NCBI RefSeq assembly: GCF_001567565.1
Contig: NZ_LSSW01000022.1
Span: 434,001-498,000 of the forward strand
Source: Ectopseudomonas composti
GTDB lineage: Bacteria; Pseudomonadota; Gammaproteobacteria; Pseudomonadales; Pseudomonadaceae
Length of the DNA stretch: 64,000 bases
Direction of reading: 5' to 3'
Of the stretch, positions 34,992 to 43,503 are shown piece by piece. Numbering within the stretch: the first letter of the stretch is position 1; every line of letters starts with the position of its first letter. Below the pieces are notes generated by a model. The model saw only the letters and a program-made list of their open reading frames with translations. It did no database searches and was not told the DNA's origin. The translations under genes were made by a program, and so were the position numbers.

Positions 34992-36337
34992 TGCGGCTAT
35001 CGTTTTTTAAAACAGGCCCCTATCCGTTTGAATCTGTGGGGGGAATGGTTTCAAATTTAGCAATATTTAATTCGCTTACTGAGATTGAGGCTTTGGAGCT
35101 TTTAGGGTTTGACTCTGCTAAGGTCGACTCTTGCTTTTATGTGCGCCCTCGCTCGGAATTAGGTCTTCCAGCATGTAAGCCGAGTGGGTTAGAAGATCAT
35201 TTTCCTTCGAGCTATTTTCCGTCGAATGAGCATCACCGGTACTGTGCTGAGTGCGCGCCGCTTGGATATCACTCAGCCTTTACGTTTGTGCTGCAAGTAG
35301 ATCGCTGCTTGTTGCATGGTTCGCCTTTGAAAAAGATGTGCTATTCCTGCTCTAGACTGCACCTAAATGAAACTCCCCATCCATCCTTTGGACATCGCTG
35401 CTCAGACTGTGGATACCACATTCCAACATCTCTAGATCAGTTGCCATACAGAGGTGACAATGCGCTTCGGGCAATGATGCAGGAGGCTGGACTCGCTCAG
35501 AAAAAATGGTTTGGGACAATAATGGCCAAGCAGGAGGAAGGCTATCCTTTTAACAAAATAGTCCGATTAAAGTGTTACGAGGATGACGAAGACTTAACCC
35601 GAGCTGTAATGCAGCTTTTAAATGTGGAAAATCCATTTTTTTCCACCCATCGCGGGGTTGCACCATCATCGGTTGAGCTTCATCACTGGAGGGCAGACGA
35701 GTGTTCCCCCTATGACGTTGATGAGCTCGCGCTCAGAAAATTTGAGACACGCCTACACAGAATATGCGCCGCTATCGAAAAGACATATTTAATCGGTCAC
35801 GAATCGTGCTTGAGGAGGGTGGAAAAGTCTTTTGATTTTCAACCCGATGACAGCTACATATGCCCACTGTGCCCGCTAGCCGTTGCTTACAGTTATTTTC
35901 GGCTTAGACTCAGATTTCGTCACGGAGATAATTTATGCGAAGAGCCAATTGGGGTACTTGGGTTTGCTCATATTAAACGGCTCGCAATGGTCCACCCGTG
36001 GCTAGTCAGTGTTGATGATGGTTTCTACCAAACGCTATTTCTCAAAATTTTGGGTGAAATAAAATTTCTGACTGATTCTGAGTCCAGTGCCGAAATTCGA
36101 ATTGGCGCTGGTGGTGGAATCCTTATGGATATGATTGAGAATTTTTCAACGACTCGCGGTATGGGTGTTGAATTTGTGCGCAACTTTGATCCTAGGGAGT
36201 CGGAGTGCGGGGCGAGTCAAATCTATCAATATGTTACTGAGTCAGAGCGATTCTTGGTGAGAAAGGCCAAGTTTAGTTACCATATAGTTCTTTGCAATAA
36301 CGTGAACTTGAACCATCACGCCCACATTCTCATTTAA
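34991..36337 (+). CDS. tniQ: TniQ/TnsD-family target selector
   Basis: The 448-residue protein has the TniQ N-terminus (SFFKTGPYPFESVGGMVSNLAIFN) and paired zinc fingers: YCAECAPLGYHSAFTFVLQVDRCLLHGSPL, then MCYSCSRL and RCSDCGYHIP. TniQ/TnsD proteins choose the attachment site by DNA binding. The C-terminal half has CPLCPLAVAYSYF, a further Cys pair. The size suits a TnsD-like site-specific selector rather than the short CRISPR-linked TniQ, and no CRISPR genes are nearby. It overlaps tnsC. Confidence 0.82.
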   Translation: MRLSFFKTGPYPFESVGGMVSNLAIFNSLTEIEALELLGFDSAKVDSCFYVRPRSELGLPACKPSGLEDHFPSSYFPSNEHHRYCAECAPLGYHSAFTFVLQVDRCLLHGSPLKKMCYSCSRLHLNETPHPSFGHRCSDCGYHIPTSLDQLPYRGDNALRAMMQEAGLAQKKWFGTIMAKQEEGYPFNKIVRLKCYEDDEDLTRAVMQLLNVENPFFSTHRGVAPSSVELHHWRADECSPYDVDELALRKFETRLHRICAAIEKTYLIGHESCLRRVEKSFDFQPDDSYICPLCPLAVAYSYFRLRLRFRHGDNLCEEPIGVLGFAHIKRLAMVHPWLVSVDDGFYQTLFLKILGEIKFLTDSESSAEIRIGAGGGILMDMIENFSTTRGMGVEFVRNFDPRESECGASQIYQYVTESERFLVRKAKFSYHIVLCNNVNLNHHAHILI

Positions 36338-36454
36338 ACGGTAGCGACAAGTAGCACGCTTGAGAGCCGTGTAGCTGGTATCTCACGCGATTGTATAGGG
36401 CCTTCCGGCCTGATTCGTATGCGGTACCGTCGATGACATGGTGACGTCAGCTGT

Positions 36455-36679
36455 TCAGCGTTCCATCTTCGAACTGAAGACGGCCTGGGAAAGTACGCCG
36501 CCTGGAGATTGCTCTTCATTCCGGCCGGCCTGCAGTACTTCATGCTTGCTTGGGTAGTGACGCAGCAGTTGGCGGGCTTCATCACGAATGGATTCTGGCA
36601 GAGCAGTGTCCTGTGAGAGCCTCGTGAGAAAATCCTTAGTCAGCACCACTGAGCGGGTGCGTTCGTAGGGTAGTGTCAT
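36455..36679 (-). CDS. BPSL0761-family small protein, copy 1
   Basis: The 74-residue protein begins MTLPYERTRSVVLTKDFLTRL and continues SQDTALPESIRDEARQLLRHYPSKHEVL. It is a small helical protein family common on Burkholderia and Pseudomonas islands and has no known function. Copy 2 lies at 48330. GGAGGCTCAT before the ATG settles the start. It lies 38 bp behind the KfrA-like gene on the same strand. Confidence 0.75.
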   Translation of the reverse strand: MTLPYERTRSVVLTKDFLTRLSQDTALPESIRDEARQLLRHYPSKHEVLQAGRNEEQSPGGVLSQAVFSSKMER

Positions 36680-36717
36680 ATGAGCCTCCACTCAGCTTCT
36701 GATCTAGTGTGGTGGGA

Positions 36718-37704
36718 TCATGTGTTGTTTGCGATACCGCTGGTCTGCTCAACCAGCTTCAATTGCGCTAAGGCTTCCGCCAGGCGGACATTCAGGTTTT
36801 CTGCTTTCTGTGACTGATCCTGAGTGACTTCACCAAGTCGAGTCACTTCCTCTTGCAAGGCATGACAGCGCTCCTCCAGGGCTACATTCGCACGCTCAGT
36901 GTTGGCCAATGTGCTCTCGGCCACCTTCAGTGATTGAGTACTCTGAGCGAGAAGCTGTTGCTGCGCATGCTGATCTTTCTGTTGCTGCCTCGCCTCGGCA
37001 AGCAGGCGCGCATTGTCGCGATTTAGATGGGTCAGCTCATCCTGTTTGACAATCAAAGTCTGTTGTAGCTGCCTCAGTTCTAGTTGCAGCTGTTGTGCCT
37101 GTGACTCGTGCCGGCGCTGCTCCTGCTCGCGCTGCTCTTTGTTGGCTTGGCGGTAGTGTTCTAGGGCGTCTCGGGCATGCTGATGCTTGTCCTCGAGCGA
37201 TCGTATCTGGGCATCACGATCTTGTACTCGCCTTTCCAGGTCTAGGTTGGCCTGGGCCAAGCGTGCGAGCTCAACTTCATTCTCCTGGCGTAGCTGTTGC
37301 TCGGACGAGAGCGCTTGTTGGTTAGCTTTGAGCTGGTCTGAAAGCTCTTTGCATTGATCTTCCAACTGAAGCGAACGTGCTTCTGCCTGCTGAGTTAGTG
37401 ACTGGTAGCGGATCCGTTCTTGCCCTAACTGTTCGCGTTCTTTGGCTACAGAAGCCTGCGCATCTGCCTTGAGTTGGTCGGAGAGCTGACCTACCAGGTT
37501 GGCCAATTGTTCATTGAGGGGGAGGGGAGCTCCGTCCCTGCCGGAGCCGTCTTCGAGCTCTTTGAGATACCGGTGAATGGTGGTCTTCGAACCCGTATTT
37601 CCAAGCTCAACTCGTATCGCGTCGATGCTTGGGTTGCCGCCTCGAGCCAAGATCGTCCGGTAGGCCTTTTGTACCAGTGCCTTATTGATGCCGCCGCGGG
37701 CCAT
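36718..37704 (-). CDS. KfrA-like DNA-binding coiled-coil protein
   Basis: A 328-residue protein. The N-terminal 60 residues (GGINKALVQKAYRTILARGGNPSIDAIRVELGNTGSKTTIHRYLKEL) form the KfrA DNA-binding domain with a helix-turn-helix. The rest to about residue 320 is a long Gln/Glu/Arg-rich coiled coil. KfrA proteins bind and repress their own promoter and help plasmid or island organisation. Dyads at 37715 and 37731, just upstream, are likely operators. It is divergent from the recombinase gene. Confidence 0.85.
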   Translation of the reverse strand: MARGGINKALVQKAYRTILARGGNPSIDAIRVELGNTGSKTTIHRYLKELEDGSGRDGAPLPLNEQLANLVGQLSDQLKADAQASVAKEREQLGQERIRYQSLTQQAEARSLQLEDQCKELSDQLKANQQALSSEQQLRQENEVELARLAQANLDLERRVQDRDAQIRSLEDKHQHARDALEHYRQANKEQREQEQRRHESQAQQLQLELRQLQQTLIVKQDELTHLNRDNARLLAEARQQQKDQHAQQQLLAQSTQSLKVAESTLANTERANVALEERCHALQEEVTRLGEVTQDQSQKAENLNVRLAEALAQLKLVEQTSGIANNT

Positions 37705-37714
37705 GGCTTGCTCC

Positions 37715-37747
37715 TACGATTTCGTAGTGGATTACGTACCACGTAAT
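37715..37747. promoter_or_regulatory. Paired dyads upstream of the KfrA-like gene
   Basis: TACGA-TT-TCGTA (37715-37726) and ATTACGT-ACC-ACGTAAT (37731-37747) lie 11-43 bp before the kfrA start, between divergent promoters. Such tandem palindromes are typical of KfrA autoregulation. The proximal AT-rich tract to 37800 may hold the recombinase promoter. Confidence 0.6.
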
Positions 37748-37883
37748 TACATACTGATTATTGAAAAATAAAAATGAGAATTCTGACTGTCTGTCAGATA
37801 AAATAATCACGAATTATCCAAGGTGAAGCGGCTTTTTCGTCGTTTGCCAGTCGCTCACCGGTACACCAGGGGGATAGGCCCAG

Positions 37884-38864
37884 ATGAGCCAGGACATCGA
37901 GCGGTACCTGCAGGCCGGCACTCGCGCCAACACGCGGCGCAGCTACCAGCAAGCGCTCGAGCACTTCGAGGTGACCTGGGGCGGCTTTCTGCCGGCGACC
38001 AGCGATGCCATCGTGCGTTACCTGGTCGATCACGCCGCCACGCTGTCCAGCAACACCCTCAAGCTGCGTCTGGCAGCGTTGGCGCAGTGGCACACCAGCC
38101 AAGGTTTCCCCGATCCGACCAAGACCCCGCTGGTCCGCCAGATCCTCAAGGGCATTCGGACGCTGCACCCACGGCAGGAGAAGCAGGCCGAGCCGTTGCA
38201 GCTCCTCCAACTTGAGCAGTGCGTGCAGTGGCTGTCGCAGGCCGAGGGGAGGGCACGAGCGGAAGATGACTGGCCGCGGTTGCTGCGCTGTTGCCGCGAC
38301 CGCGCGCTGATTCTGATTGGTTTCTGGCGGGCGTTTCGCAGCGATGAGCTCTGCCGCCTGCAGGTCGAGCACATCCAGGTGCGGAGCGGGGAGGGGATGC
38401 AGCTCTTTCTGCCGTGGAGCAAAGGCGACCGGGACAGCCATGGCCAAACCTTCAGCGCGCCGGCGCTGGCCAAGTTGTGTCCCGTACAGGCCTACGTCGA
38501 CTGGATAAGCGTGGCAGGTATCGCGAGGGGGCCGGTGTTCCGCAGTATCGATCGCTGGGGCCATCTGGGTGAAGAAGGCCTGCACCCGAACAGTGTCGTT
38601 CCGCTCCTGCGCGCCGTCCTACAGGCGGCAGGGCTGCCAGGGGAGCTGTACAGCAGCCATTCGTTGCGCCGTGGCTTTGCCACCTGGGCCACGCGTAATA
38701 GCTGGGACCTCAAGGCGCTGATGCAATACGTCGGCTGGAGCGATGGCCAGTCGGCCTTGCGCTATGTCGAGAGCGTCGGGGTGTTCCCGGGACAGCTGAG
38801 TACGCCACAGCTCATTCTCAGCGCCGAGAATCCGGAGTTAGATGGTCCAGCGGTGCGGACTTGA
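37884..38864 (+). CDS. Tyrosine site-specific recombinase
   Basis: The 326-residue integrase has a SAM-like N-terminal domain (IERYLQAGTRANTRRSYQQALEHFEV). The catalytic core has R in WRAFRSDELCRL, K in LPWSKGDRDSHGQ, SHSLRRGF (H-x-x-R), VGWSDGQSALRY and the Tyr nucleophile there. In the H/W position it has W, as in many island integrases. This type often lies beside a KfrA-like gene on Pseudomonas islands. Codon use is GC-rich, unlike the tns genes, so it probably arrived separately. Confidence 0.85.
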   Translation: MSQDIERYLQAGTRANTRRSYQQALEHFEVTWGGFLPATSDAIVRYLVDHAATLSSNTLKLRLAALAQWHTSQGFPDPTKTPLVRQILKGIRTLHPRQEKQAEPLQLLQLEQCVQWLSQAEGRARAEDDWPRLLRCCRDRALILIGFWRAFRSDELCRLQVEHIQVRSGEGMQLFLPWSKGDRDSHGQTFSAPALAKLCPVQAYVDWISVAGIARGPVFRSIDRWGHLGEEGLHPNSVVPLLRAVLQAAGLPGELYSSHSLRRGFATWATRNSWDLKALMQYVGWSDGQSALRYVESVGVFPGQLSTPQLILSAENPELDGPAVRT

Positions 38865-38948
38865 AAAACAACGTTTGCGTTCTAGCGTGCCGCTTTGGCA
38901 ACCCATATGCTTGGCCTCAGGCCGATAGTCATTAGGTGAGGAGCAGTA

Positions 38949-39461
38949 ATGCAGGAAATTCGGTTCTACCGTGCAAATGAAAAGCCTTATGGGGCCTTAA
39001 GTAACCTGTATAAGCGCGAAGTGTTGTTTGAGGATGTCGTGTATCCCACCTCCGAGCACGCTTACCAAGCGGGCAAGCCTCGCAAGGAAGCCGTGCGGGA
39101 TTGGATCCTTGCGGCTCCATCGCCAGCGCTAGTGGCAATGGCTGCTCACGGTCTTTACTGGTGGGACATTCGCCCGGGCTGGTCGAAAGTTAAATTTGAG
39201 CGCATGCGCGCTATTCTCTTGGCCAAGTTCACTCAACACGAGGATCTGAAAGCGCTCCTGCTTTCTACCGGTGAGGCCCGACTCGTCGAGTCGGCCACTG
39301 TTGATAACGAGGTTAACAGGACTTGGGGCGAGGTCAATGGCAAGGGCAAGAATATGCTCGGAGTGCTGCTGATGGAGGTTCGCGACGAGCTTCGCAAGGC
39401 AGAAGCAAAGCCCGTAAGGGCTGTTAAAAAGCCGCGGAAAGCTGCTGTGTCAGTCGACTAG
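38949..39461 (+). CDS. NADAR (DUF1768, YbiA-like) N-glycosidase
   Basis: The 170-residue protein has FYRANEKPYGALSNLY, VYPTSEHAYQAGK, and NRTWGEVNGKGKNMLGVLLMEVRDEL, all NADAR signatures. NADAR enzymes cleave N-glycosidic bonds; different members act on riboflavin intermediates or remove ADP-ribose from guanine. A basic tail (KPVRAVKKPRKAAV) may bind nucleic acid. It is convergent with the PfkB gene with 1 bp between stops. The association with a PRTase/PfkB operon hints at ribose or NAD chemistry. Confidence 0.85.
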   Translation: MQEIRFYRANEKPYGALSNLYKREVLFEDVVYPTSEHAYQAGKPRKEAVRDWILAAPSPALVAMAAHGLYWWDIRPGWSKVKFERMRAILLAKFTQHEDLKALLLSTGEARLVESATVDNEVNRTWGEVNGKGKNMLGVLLMEVRDELRKAEAKPVRAVKKPRKAAVSVD

Positions 39462-39462
39462 A

Positions 39463-40530
39463 TCAGCGGGCCTGACAGCACACTTCAAGTGGGTCCGTGC
39501 TACTGACCGCGATGGCGTGTGTCTTCTGCCGGGCAAGCTTCCCGAGTTGCGAGGCTGTCGCTGTTTCGCTTGCCTGATTGTCGCGGCCAGTGCACAGCTG
39601 CTGGGCGAACGAAAGAATCTCGTCGGGTGTAAGAACCCTCAGCAACCCTCGAGCGCCACGGGTTAGACAGTTCATTGAGGAAAGCGCCTGACCAAACGAC
39701 AGCGCGTGTTCCAGCTCGCTTTCCTTGAGGTCACTCCAGTCGTGCACTCGGTTTTGCTGTAGGGAGTACACCAGTCCAGCGGTGCACCAGTCACCTGCTC
39801 CTGCAGTGTCTGCAACCTCTGGTAGGGGAAAGGCTGATAGCTGGCGCCACTCGCTGCCGGAGACCGGACTACGGAAGCGCAGCCCGCGTGGGCCTAGAGT
39901 CTGGATCTCAACCAGAATGGAGCTGGGGAGTGGTCGAGAAAACGAATGGAAGCGCTCATCCGCGTATTTGATGATGTGGACGTTCTGCAGAATTGCGGAG
40001 AAAAGATCTTCATCGTCGCCGGCAGTAGAAGGCTCGAATACGACCAAGGCTCCAGATTCGTAATAGGACTTTGCTAGCTCATAACCTGCCTTGGTAGGCC
40101 GATCGAGATAGAAGACATCGGTCTTTGATTGCCCCTGCAAAGCTTTGTTGACGATGCGGTCGTCACACTCGACTATGGGGTAATGCTTCTTCCCACAGCA
40201 GGGGCAGCTGAAGCTGAAACGGTGTGTTGGAGAGCTACTGCTTTGAGGCGCTAGCTGATGCTGGTAGATCACGTTCGTGCGTTGGGAACTGGAGATATCC
40301 ACGAATCGTAGATCTGCCCCAATGGCTTGAAGCTCATTGCAGAGTCGTTCGCCGGCAGGGTCCTGGCCAAAGCTTGCAACAGGCGTAGCGGCCCAACCCA
40401 AGGATCCCAGGATGGACAAAACGTTACCTGTCGACCCACCCAGTGCAGAACCCAAGCGGCGAGAGTCCGCTCCTAAAATCACGTCCAGGGCAAAGAGCCC
40501 AGTACCGACAATTCGATTCTGCTGCCACAT
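39463..40530 (-). CDS. PfkB-family kinase with Cys-rich insertion
   Basis: The 355-residue ribokinase-fold protein has NRIVGTGLFALDVILG at the N-terminus, the GGSTGNVLSILGSLGW substrate site, and DTAGAGDWCTAGLVY (residues 241-255) with catalytic base D247. Residues 105-122 (FSFSCPCCGKKHYPIVEC) form a zinc-knuckle-like insertion not usual in PfkB kinases. It should phosphorylate a sugar or nucleoside. It is the last gene of a five-gene minus-strand operon, 28 bp after its neighbour. GGGGAGGAGAAAAT precedes the ATG. Confidence 0.82.
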   Translation of the reverse strand: MWQQNRIVGTGLFALDVILGADSRRLGSALGGSTGNVLSILGSLGWAATPVASFGQDPAGERLCNELQAIGADLRFVDISSSQRTNVIYQHQLAPQSSSSPTHRFSFSCPCCGKKHYPIVECDDRIVNKALQGQSKTDVFYLDRPTKAGYELAKSYYESGALVVFEPSTAGDDEDLFSAILQNVHIIKYADERFHSFSRPLPSSILVEIQTLGPRGLRFRSPVSGSEWRQLSAFPLPEVADTAGAGDWCTAGLVYSLQQNRVHDWSDLKESELEHALSFGQALSSMNCLTRGARGLLRVLTPDEILSFAQQLCTGRDNQASETATASQLGKLARQKTHAIAVSSTDPLEVCCQAR

Positions 40531-40558
40531 ATTTTCTCCTCCCCATCCTGGAGAACCC

Positions 40559-41602
40559 TTACGGACGGCGTAACCAAGCGTGCCACATACGGTCTGGCTT
40601 GTCTTTTGAGACCTGCGGAACCGTCTGCTGTTCACATCGGTAACCCATCGTCTCAGAGTATACCACTGGCAAATCTAGCGATATGGCGGCAAATAGCATG
40701 CCGAGACTCCCCATCTTGCTGCCGCTGGGCGACAAAATGGTGCGTGGAGGCGTTTCACCAAAGCTCTTGAGGGCGGACTCCCGCCCATTGTGAATGCGCT
40801 CAATCGTCGCAAAAACGTCCGTCGGGTCCGACTCGTGGGCATAAATAATGTCTAGGAGGTTCACGTCCCAATCTGTAAGGATCAAGTCATGGAACTCCCG
40901 CATCAGCTCATCTCCGCGGCGAGGATCTAAGGCAGGAAAGGGCAGGATTGGTGCGACCTCCTGCGGCCGTTCTTTACGAAAAATGCGGTCCAATGAATCC
41001 CGGTTTTTTTCGGAAAGTTGAGGAATCCAAAGCTTGATTGCTTGGATCACCTCATCGGTATCCATGTCCGCCTGGAAACCATGCATGTACTGCGGAGAGT
41101 CCGTGTACATTGCGGTTGTCTTGAGGGGGGAGACGGCGCGATCAGCAATCACTACATGAGCATTTGTCTTGCTCTCGTACGCCTGTTTCACCAAGGGAAA
41201 ACATACGCCTCGGGACATGGTTGTTGCGTCCACAATTACATCGGTGTAATCGTTTGCCAGCCATTTGGCGAAGGTCGACGCTGCGTTTCTGCCGGCAATG
41301 CTGGCTGTGTCTTCGGCGATAATGGTCACGGCTTCAAAGCTAAGGCTGTGCTGGCTCAGGATCTTCTCCAGCTCTTCTCGGATCTGATCCGCAGACTGCT
41401 CAAGGATCGGCGAAACTTCGGGGCGCTTTTCGATCAGGAAGAGAAAGTCAAAACACTGCAGGTCGCAGATCATCCTGGGGAAGTACAAGCACGCGTCGTT
41501 GAAACCGAGCGTGCCCACAAAAAGCGCTTTTTTGGCCAAGGTGAAGTAGCCATTGAAAAAGCCGAGACACTCCTCAGAGTCCTTATGAGTAATCAACTTC
41601 AC
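40559..41602 (-). CDS. Unrecognised Rossmann-like protein of the SIS-HAD/PRTase operon
   Basis: A 347-residue soluble protein without a family I can name. It has an N-terminal VGTLGFNDACLYFPRM strand-turn. Around residue 120 is DVIVDATTMSRGVCFPLVKQAY. Near the C-terminus is TILSPSGSKMGSLGMLFAAISLDLPVVYSE. The last motif resembles the ligand-binding turn of CARF-type sensor domains, though weakly. It starts with GTG behind AAGGAG, 5 bp after the ATPase. It could be the sensor or a nucleotide-handling enzyme of the operon. Confidence 0.6.
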   Translation of the reverse strand: MKLITHKDSEECLGFFNGYFTLAKKALFVGTLGFNDACLYFPRMICDLQCFDFLFLIEKRPEVSPILEQSADQIREELEKILSQHSLSFEAVTIIAEDTASIAGRNAASTFAKWLANDYTDVIVDATTMSRGVCFPLVKQAYESKTNAHVVIADRAVSPLKTTAMYTDSPQYMHGFQADMDTDEVIQAIKLWIPQLSEKNRDSLDRIFRKERPQEVAPILPFPALDPRRGDELMREFHDLILTDWDVNLLDIIYAHESDPTDVFATIERIHNGRESALKSFGETPPRTILSPSGSKMGSLGMLFAAISLDLPVVYSETMGYRCEQQTVPQVSKDKPDRMWHAWLRRP

Positions 41603-41607
41603 AATGC

Positions 41608-43503
41608 TTACTCCTTAAGCAGAGACTGCAGGCCAGAGAGAGTGTCCTCAATGAAGCCACCGCGGCGCAAAGTCAAACCATAGGCGATGCTTGGAATTGC
41701 TCCGATTTCCAAAAGGCACCAAACACGCCCTTTACATTTATATTGAGGGACGAAGACTAAGGCCTTATAGGCAAATGCGAAATGCAGAACACGAGTAAGG
41801 CGTTCAGAGCGAGCAAGCACCTTGTCCATTTCTTCCTGAGGAATACCAATAGCATTGGCGCCATGGTCAAGAGGGGCATTGGGCAGTAGCGTACGCTCCA
41901 CACAGCGAGACGCCATTCCGTGTATGAGATCTTTGACCAAGGCATGATATGGGAAATCCCATTCGTCCATGATCTTCGTTGAAAGCTTGCGCAAAGCATC
42001 ATGTTGCAGCTTCGCCGACAGTTCTGGCTTTTTATTTCTAACGACTCGCATAATAAGCTCGTCGATAAGGGAGCCGGATAGGCGGATGAATTGTTCAATG
42101 TTGTTGTTGCTTGCGTCTGCGAGCTTGTCCATCCCAAAGTAATAAGGCCGCCCAAACTCATGAAATAATTGCAGGCGGGCACCTTCGAGCAGAGAGGGGC
42201 TTACAGTGCGATCACCTGTAATCGGCTCTTCCGCTGGCTCATCATCCAGCAGGCCAAGTTGGGGGGTTCTATTCCATTCACGCTTGAGTAAAATTCGAAA
42301 TGCAGCAAGCGCCTCGTCGGGTGGTGTCTTTTCTGGAACGCGCGCGCGCAAAGAACTAATCACAGACTCAGAAAGCTTCGACTCCCGCTGGAGGCTATCT
42401 ACAGATTTACGAAGCTGCTCAAGTTGGGAGGCAGTCAAGGTCACGCTGTTGTGATCAAGGACACTGGATAGGGTTTTAACAGAGCGACGCGAAAGGTCAT
42501 TTATTCCACTCAGATACCGAGTACTGATATCTCGGGCCACACCTATAAATCGCTTATTGCGATGGCTTGGCTGCATCAATTTGAGGATGTAGTCCCGCCC
42601 ACCAGTTGTGCCCGGTCGGTGTTCGCCTTCCTCTATCACGTCTTTAGCCATAGCATCCCGGTAGTCTTCAGGCGACACAACATCAGGACGGCACATTACC
42701 CAGCGGCCAATTTTTATGTTGCGCCGCTTAAGCCAATCGCGGAGTTGTGCAAACTGAAGCGGGTGAAGCTCATGCGCGTCATCGACTATTGCCATAGGCA
42801 GTAAGTCTACATATTCATCCGACTTTCCAGTTAGCCAGCCTTTTATCCTGAAAAGCTCTATATATTCAAAAACGTCATATGTCTCGTTTATGATTTCAGC
42901 CAAATCTTGCTCGCTGGGTGCTACTAGCGCGGTTATCACCTTGAAGACTGCGAGCTCTATTCGCCGCGCATGTTCACGAAACTCTCTTGGCGAGTCGGCC
43001 TTAAGGACTTTTCGCGCAGATTCCGAGTCGCTACGCGTCACAATCACAATTTGCTCGAGGTCTATTTCCTCGACGCTTTCGAGTTGCCTAAACCACCCCA
43101 GCACTGCCTTGGACTGCACATAGGCCCGCAGAAGCGTTGCCCGAATAGAGTCCGAATAGGGCAGATCCCAAATGCTTCGGAAGTTAGTGGTCATCGGCAA
43201 TCGATAGGCCAGCAGCGACGGTGCTCCATCTCGCAAAATTTTGAGCTGAGCAAGTGCTATTGCTAATTCCTTATTGATCTCCACTGGGTCGCGCGCAAGC
43301 GTGGCCAAAGAGTCGAACTCAATGATTCGGGCAATTGTGGTCTTCCCGCACCCAGGAGTCCCAACGACAATGCTGAGCTTTTCCAGTAACTCCGTACCGT
43401 CTTGTGTGAAGAACTCCACCAGCGGAGCATGGCTGACAAGAGGGAGTAGGGTGTTTGGCTCGGCCACATACTCAGTGGCGCGCTTTTTAAATGGATTATC
43501 CAT
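41608..43503 (-). CDS. Large AAA-type P-loop ATPase (ORC/Cdc6-like)
   Basis: The 631-residue protein has Walker A GTPGCGKT at residues 48-55 and Walker B MAIVDDAHEL at 237-246. A sensor-1-like GRWVMCRPDVVS (from about 266) and about 320 residues of mostly helical C-terminus follow. The layout resembles ORC/Cdc6- or STAND-type switch ATPases found in conflict systems. No nuclease or membrane part is seen. It overlaps the PRTase gene by 8 bp, indicating coupling. It probably acts as the energy-dependent switch or scaffold. Confidence 0.75.
   Translation of the reverse strand: MDNPFKKRATEYVAEPNTLLPLVSHAPLVEFFTQDGTELLEKLSIVVGTPGCGKTTIARIIEFDSLATLARDPVEINKELAIALAQLKILRDGAPSLLAYRLPMTTNFRSIWDLPYSDSIRATLLRAYVQSKAVLGWFRQLESVEEIDLEQIVIVTRSDSESARKVLKADSPREFREHARRIELAVFKVITALVAPSEQDLAEIINETYDVFEYIELFRIKGWLTGKSDEYVDLLPMAIVDDAHELHPLQFAQLRDWLKRRNIKIGRWVMCRPDVVSPEDYRDAMAKDVIEEGEHRPGTTGGRDYILKLMQPSHRNKRFIGVARDISTRYLSGINDLSRRSVKTLSSVLDHNSVTLTASQLEQLRKSVDSLQRESKLSESVISSLRARVPEKTPPDEALAAFRILLKREWNRTPQLGLLDDEPAEEPITGDRTVSPSLLEGARLQLFHEFGRPYYFGMDKLADASNNNIEQFIRLSGSLIDELIMRVVRNKKPELSAKLQHDALRKLSTKIMDEWDFPYHALVKDLIHGMASRCVERTLLPNAPLDHGANAIGIPQEEMDKVLARSERLTRVLHFAFAYKALVFVPQYKCKGRVWCLLEIGAIPSIAYGLTLRRGGFIEDTLSGLQSLLKE

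Noticed and set aside
31001..36337. CRISPR-associated transposon
   Set aside because: No cas genes or repeat array are near tniQ, and TniQ has TnsD-like size.
36338..36454. Right end of the Tn7-like element directly after tniQ
   Set aside because: No sequence matching the left-end motifs in inverted orientation was found, so the boundary is left open.
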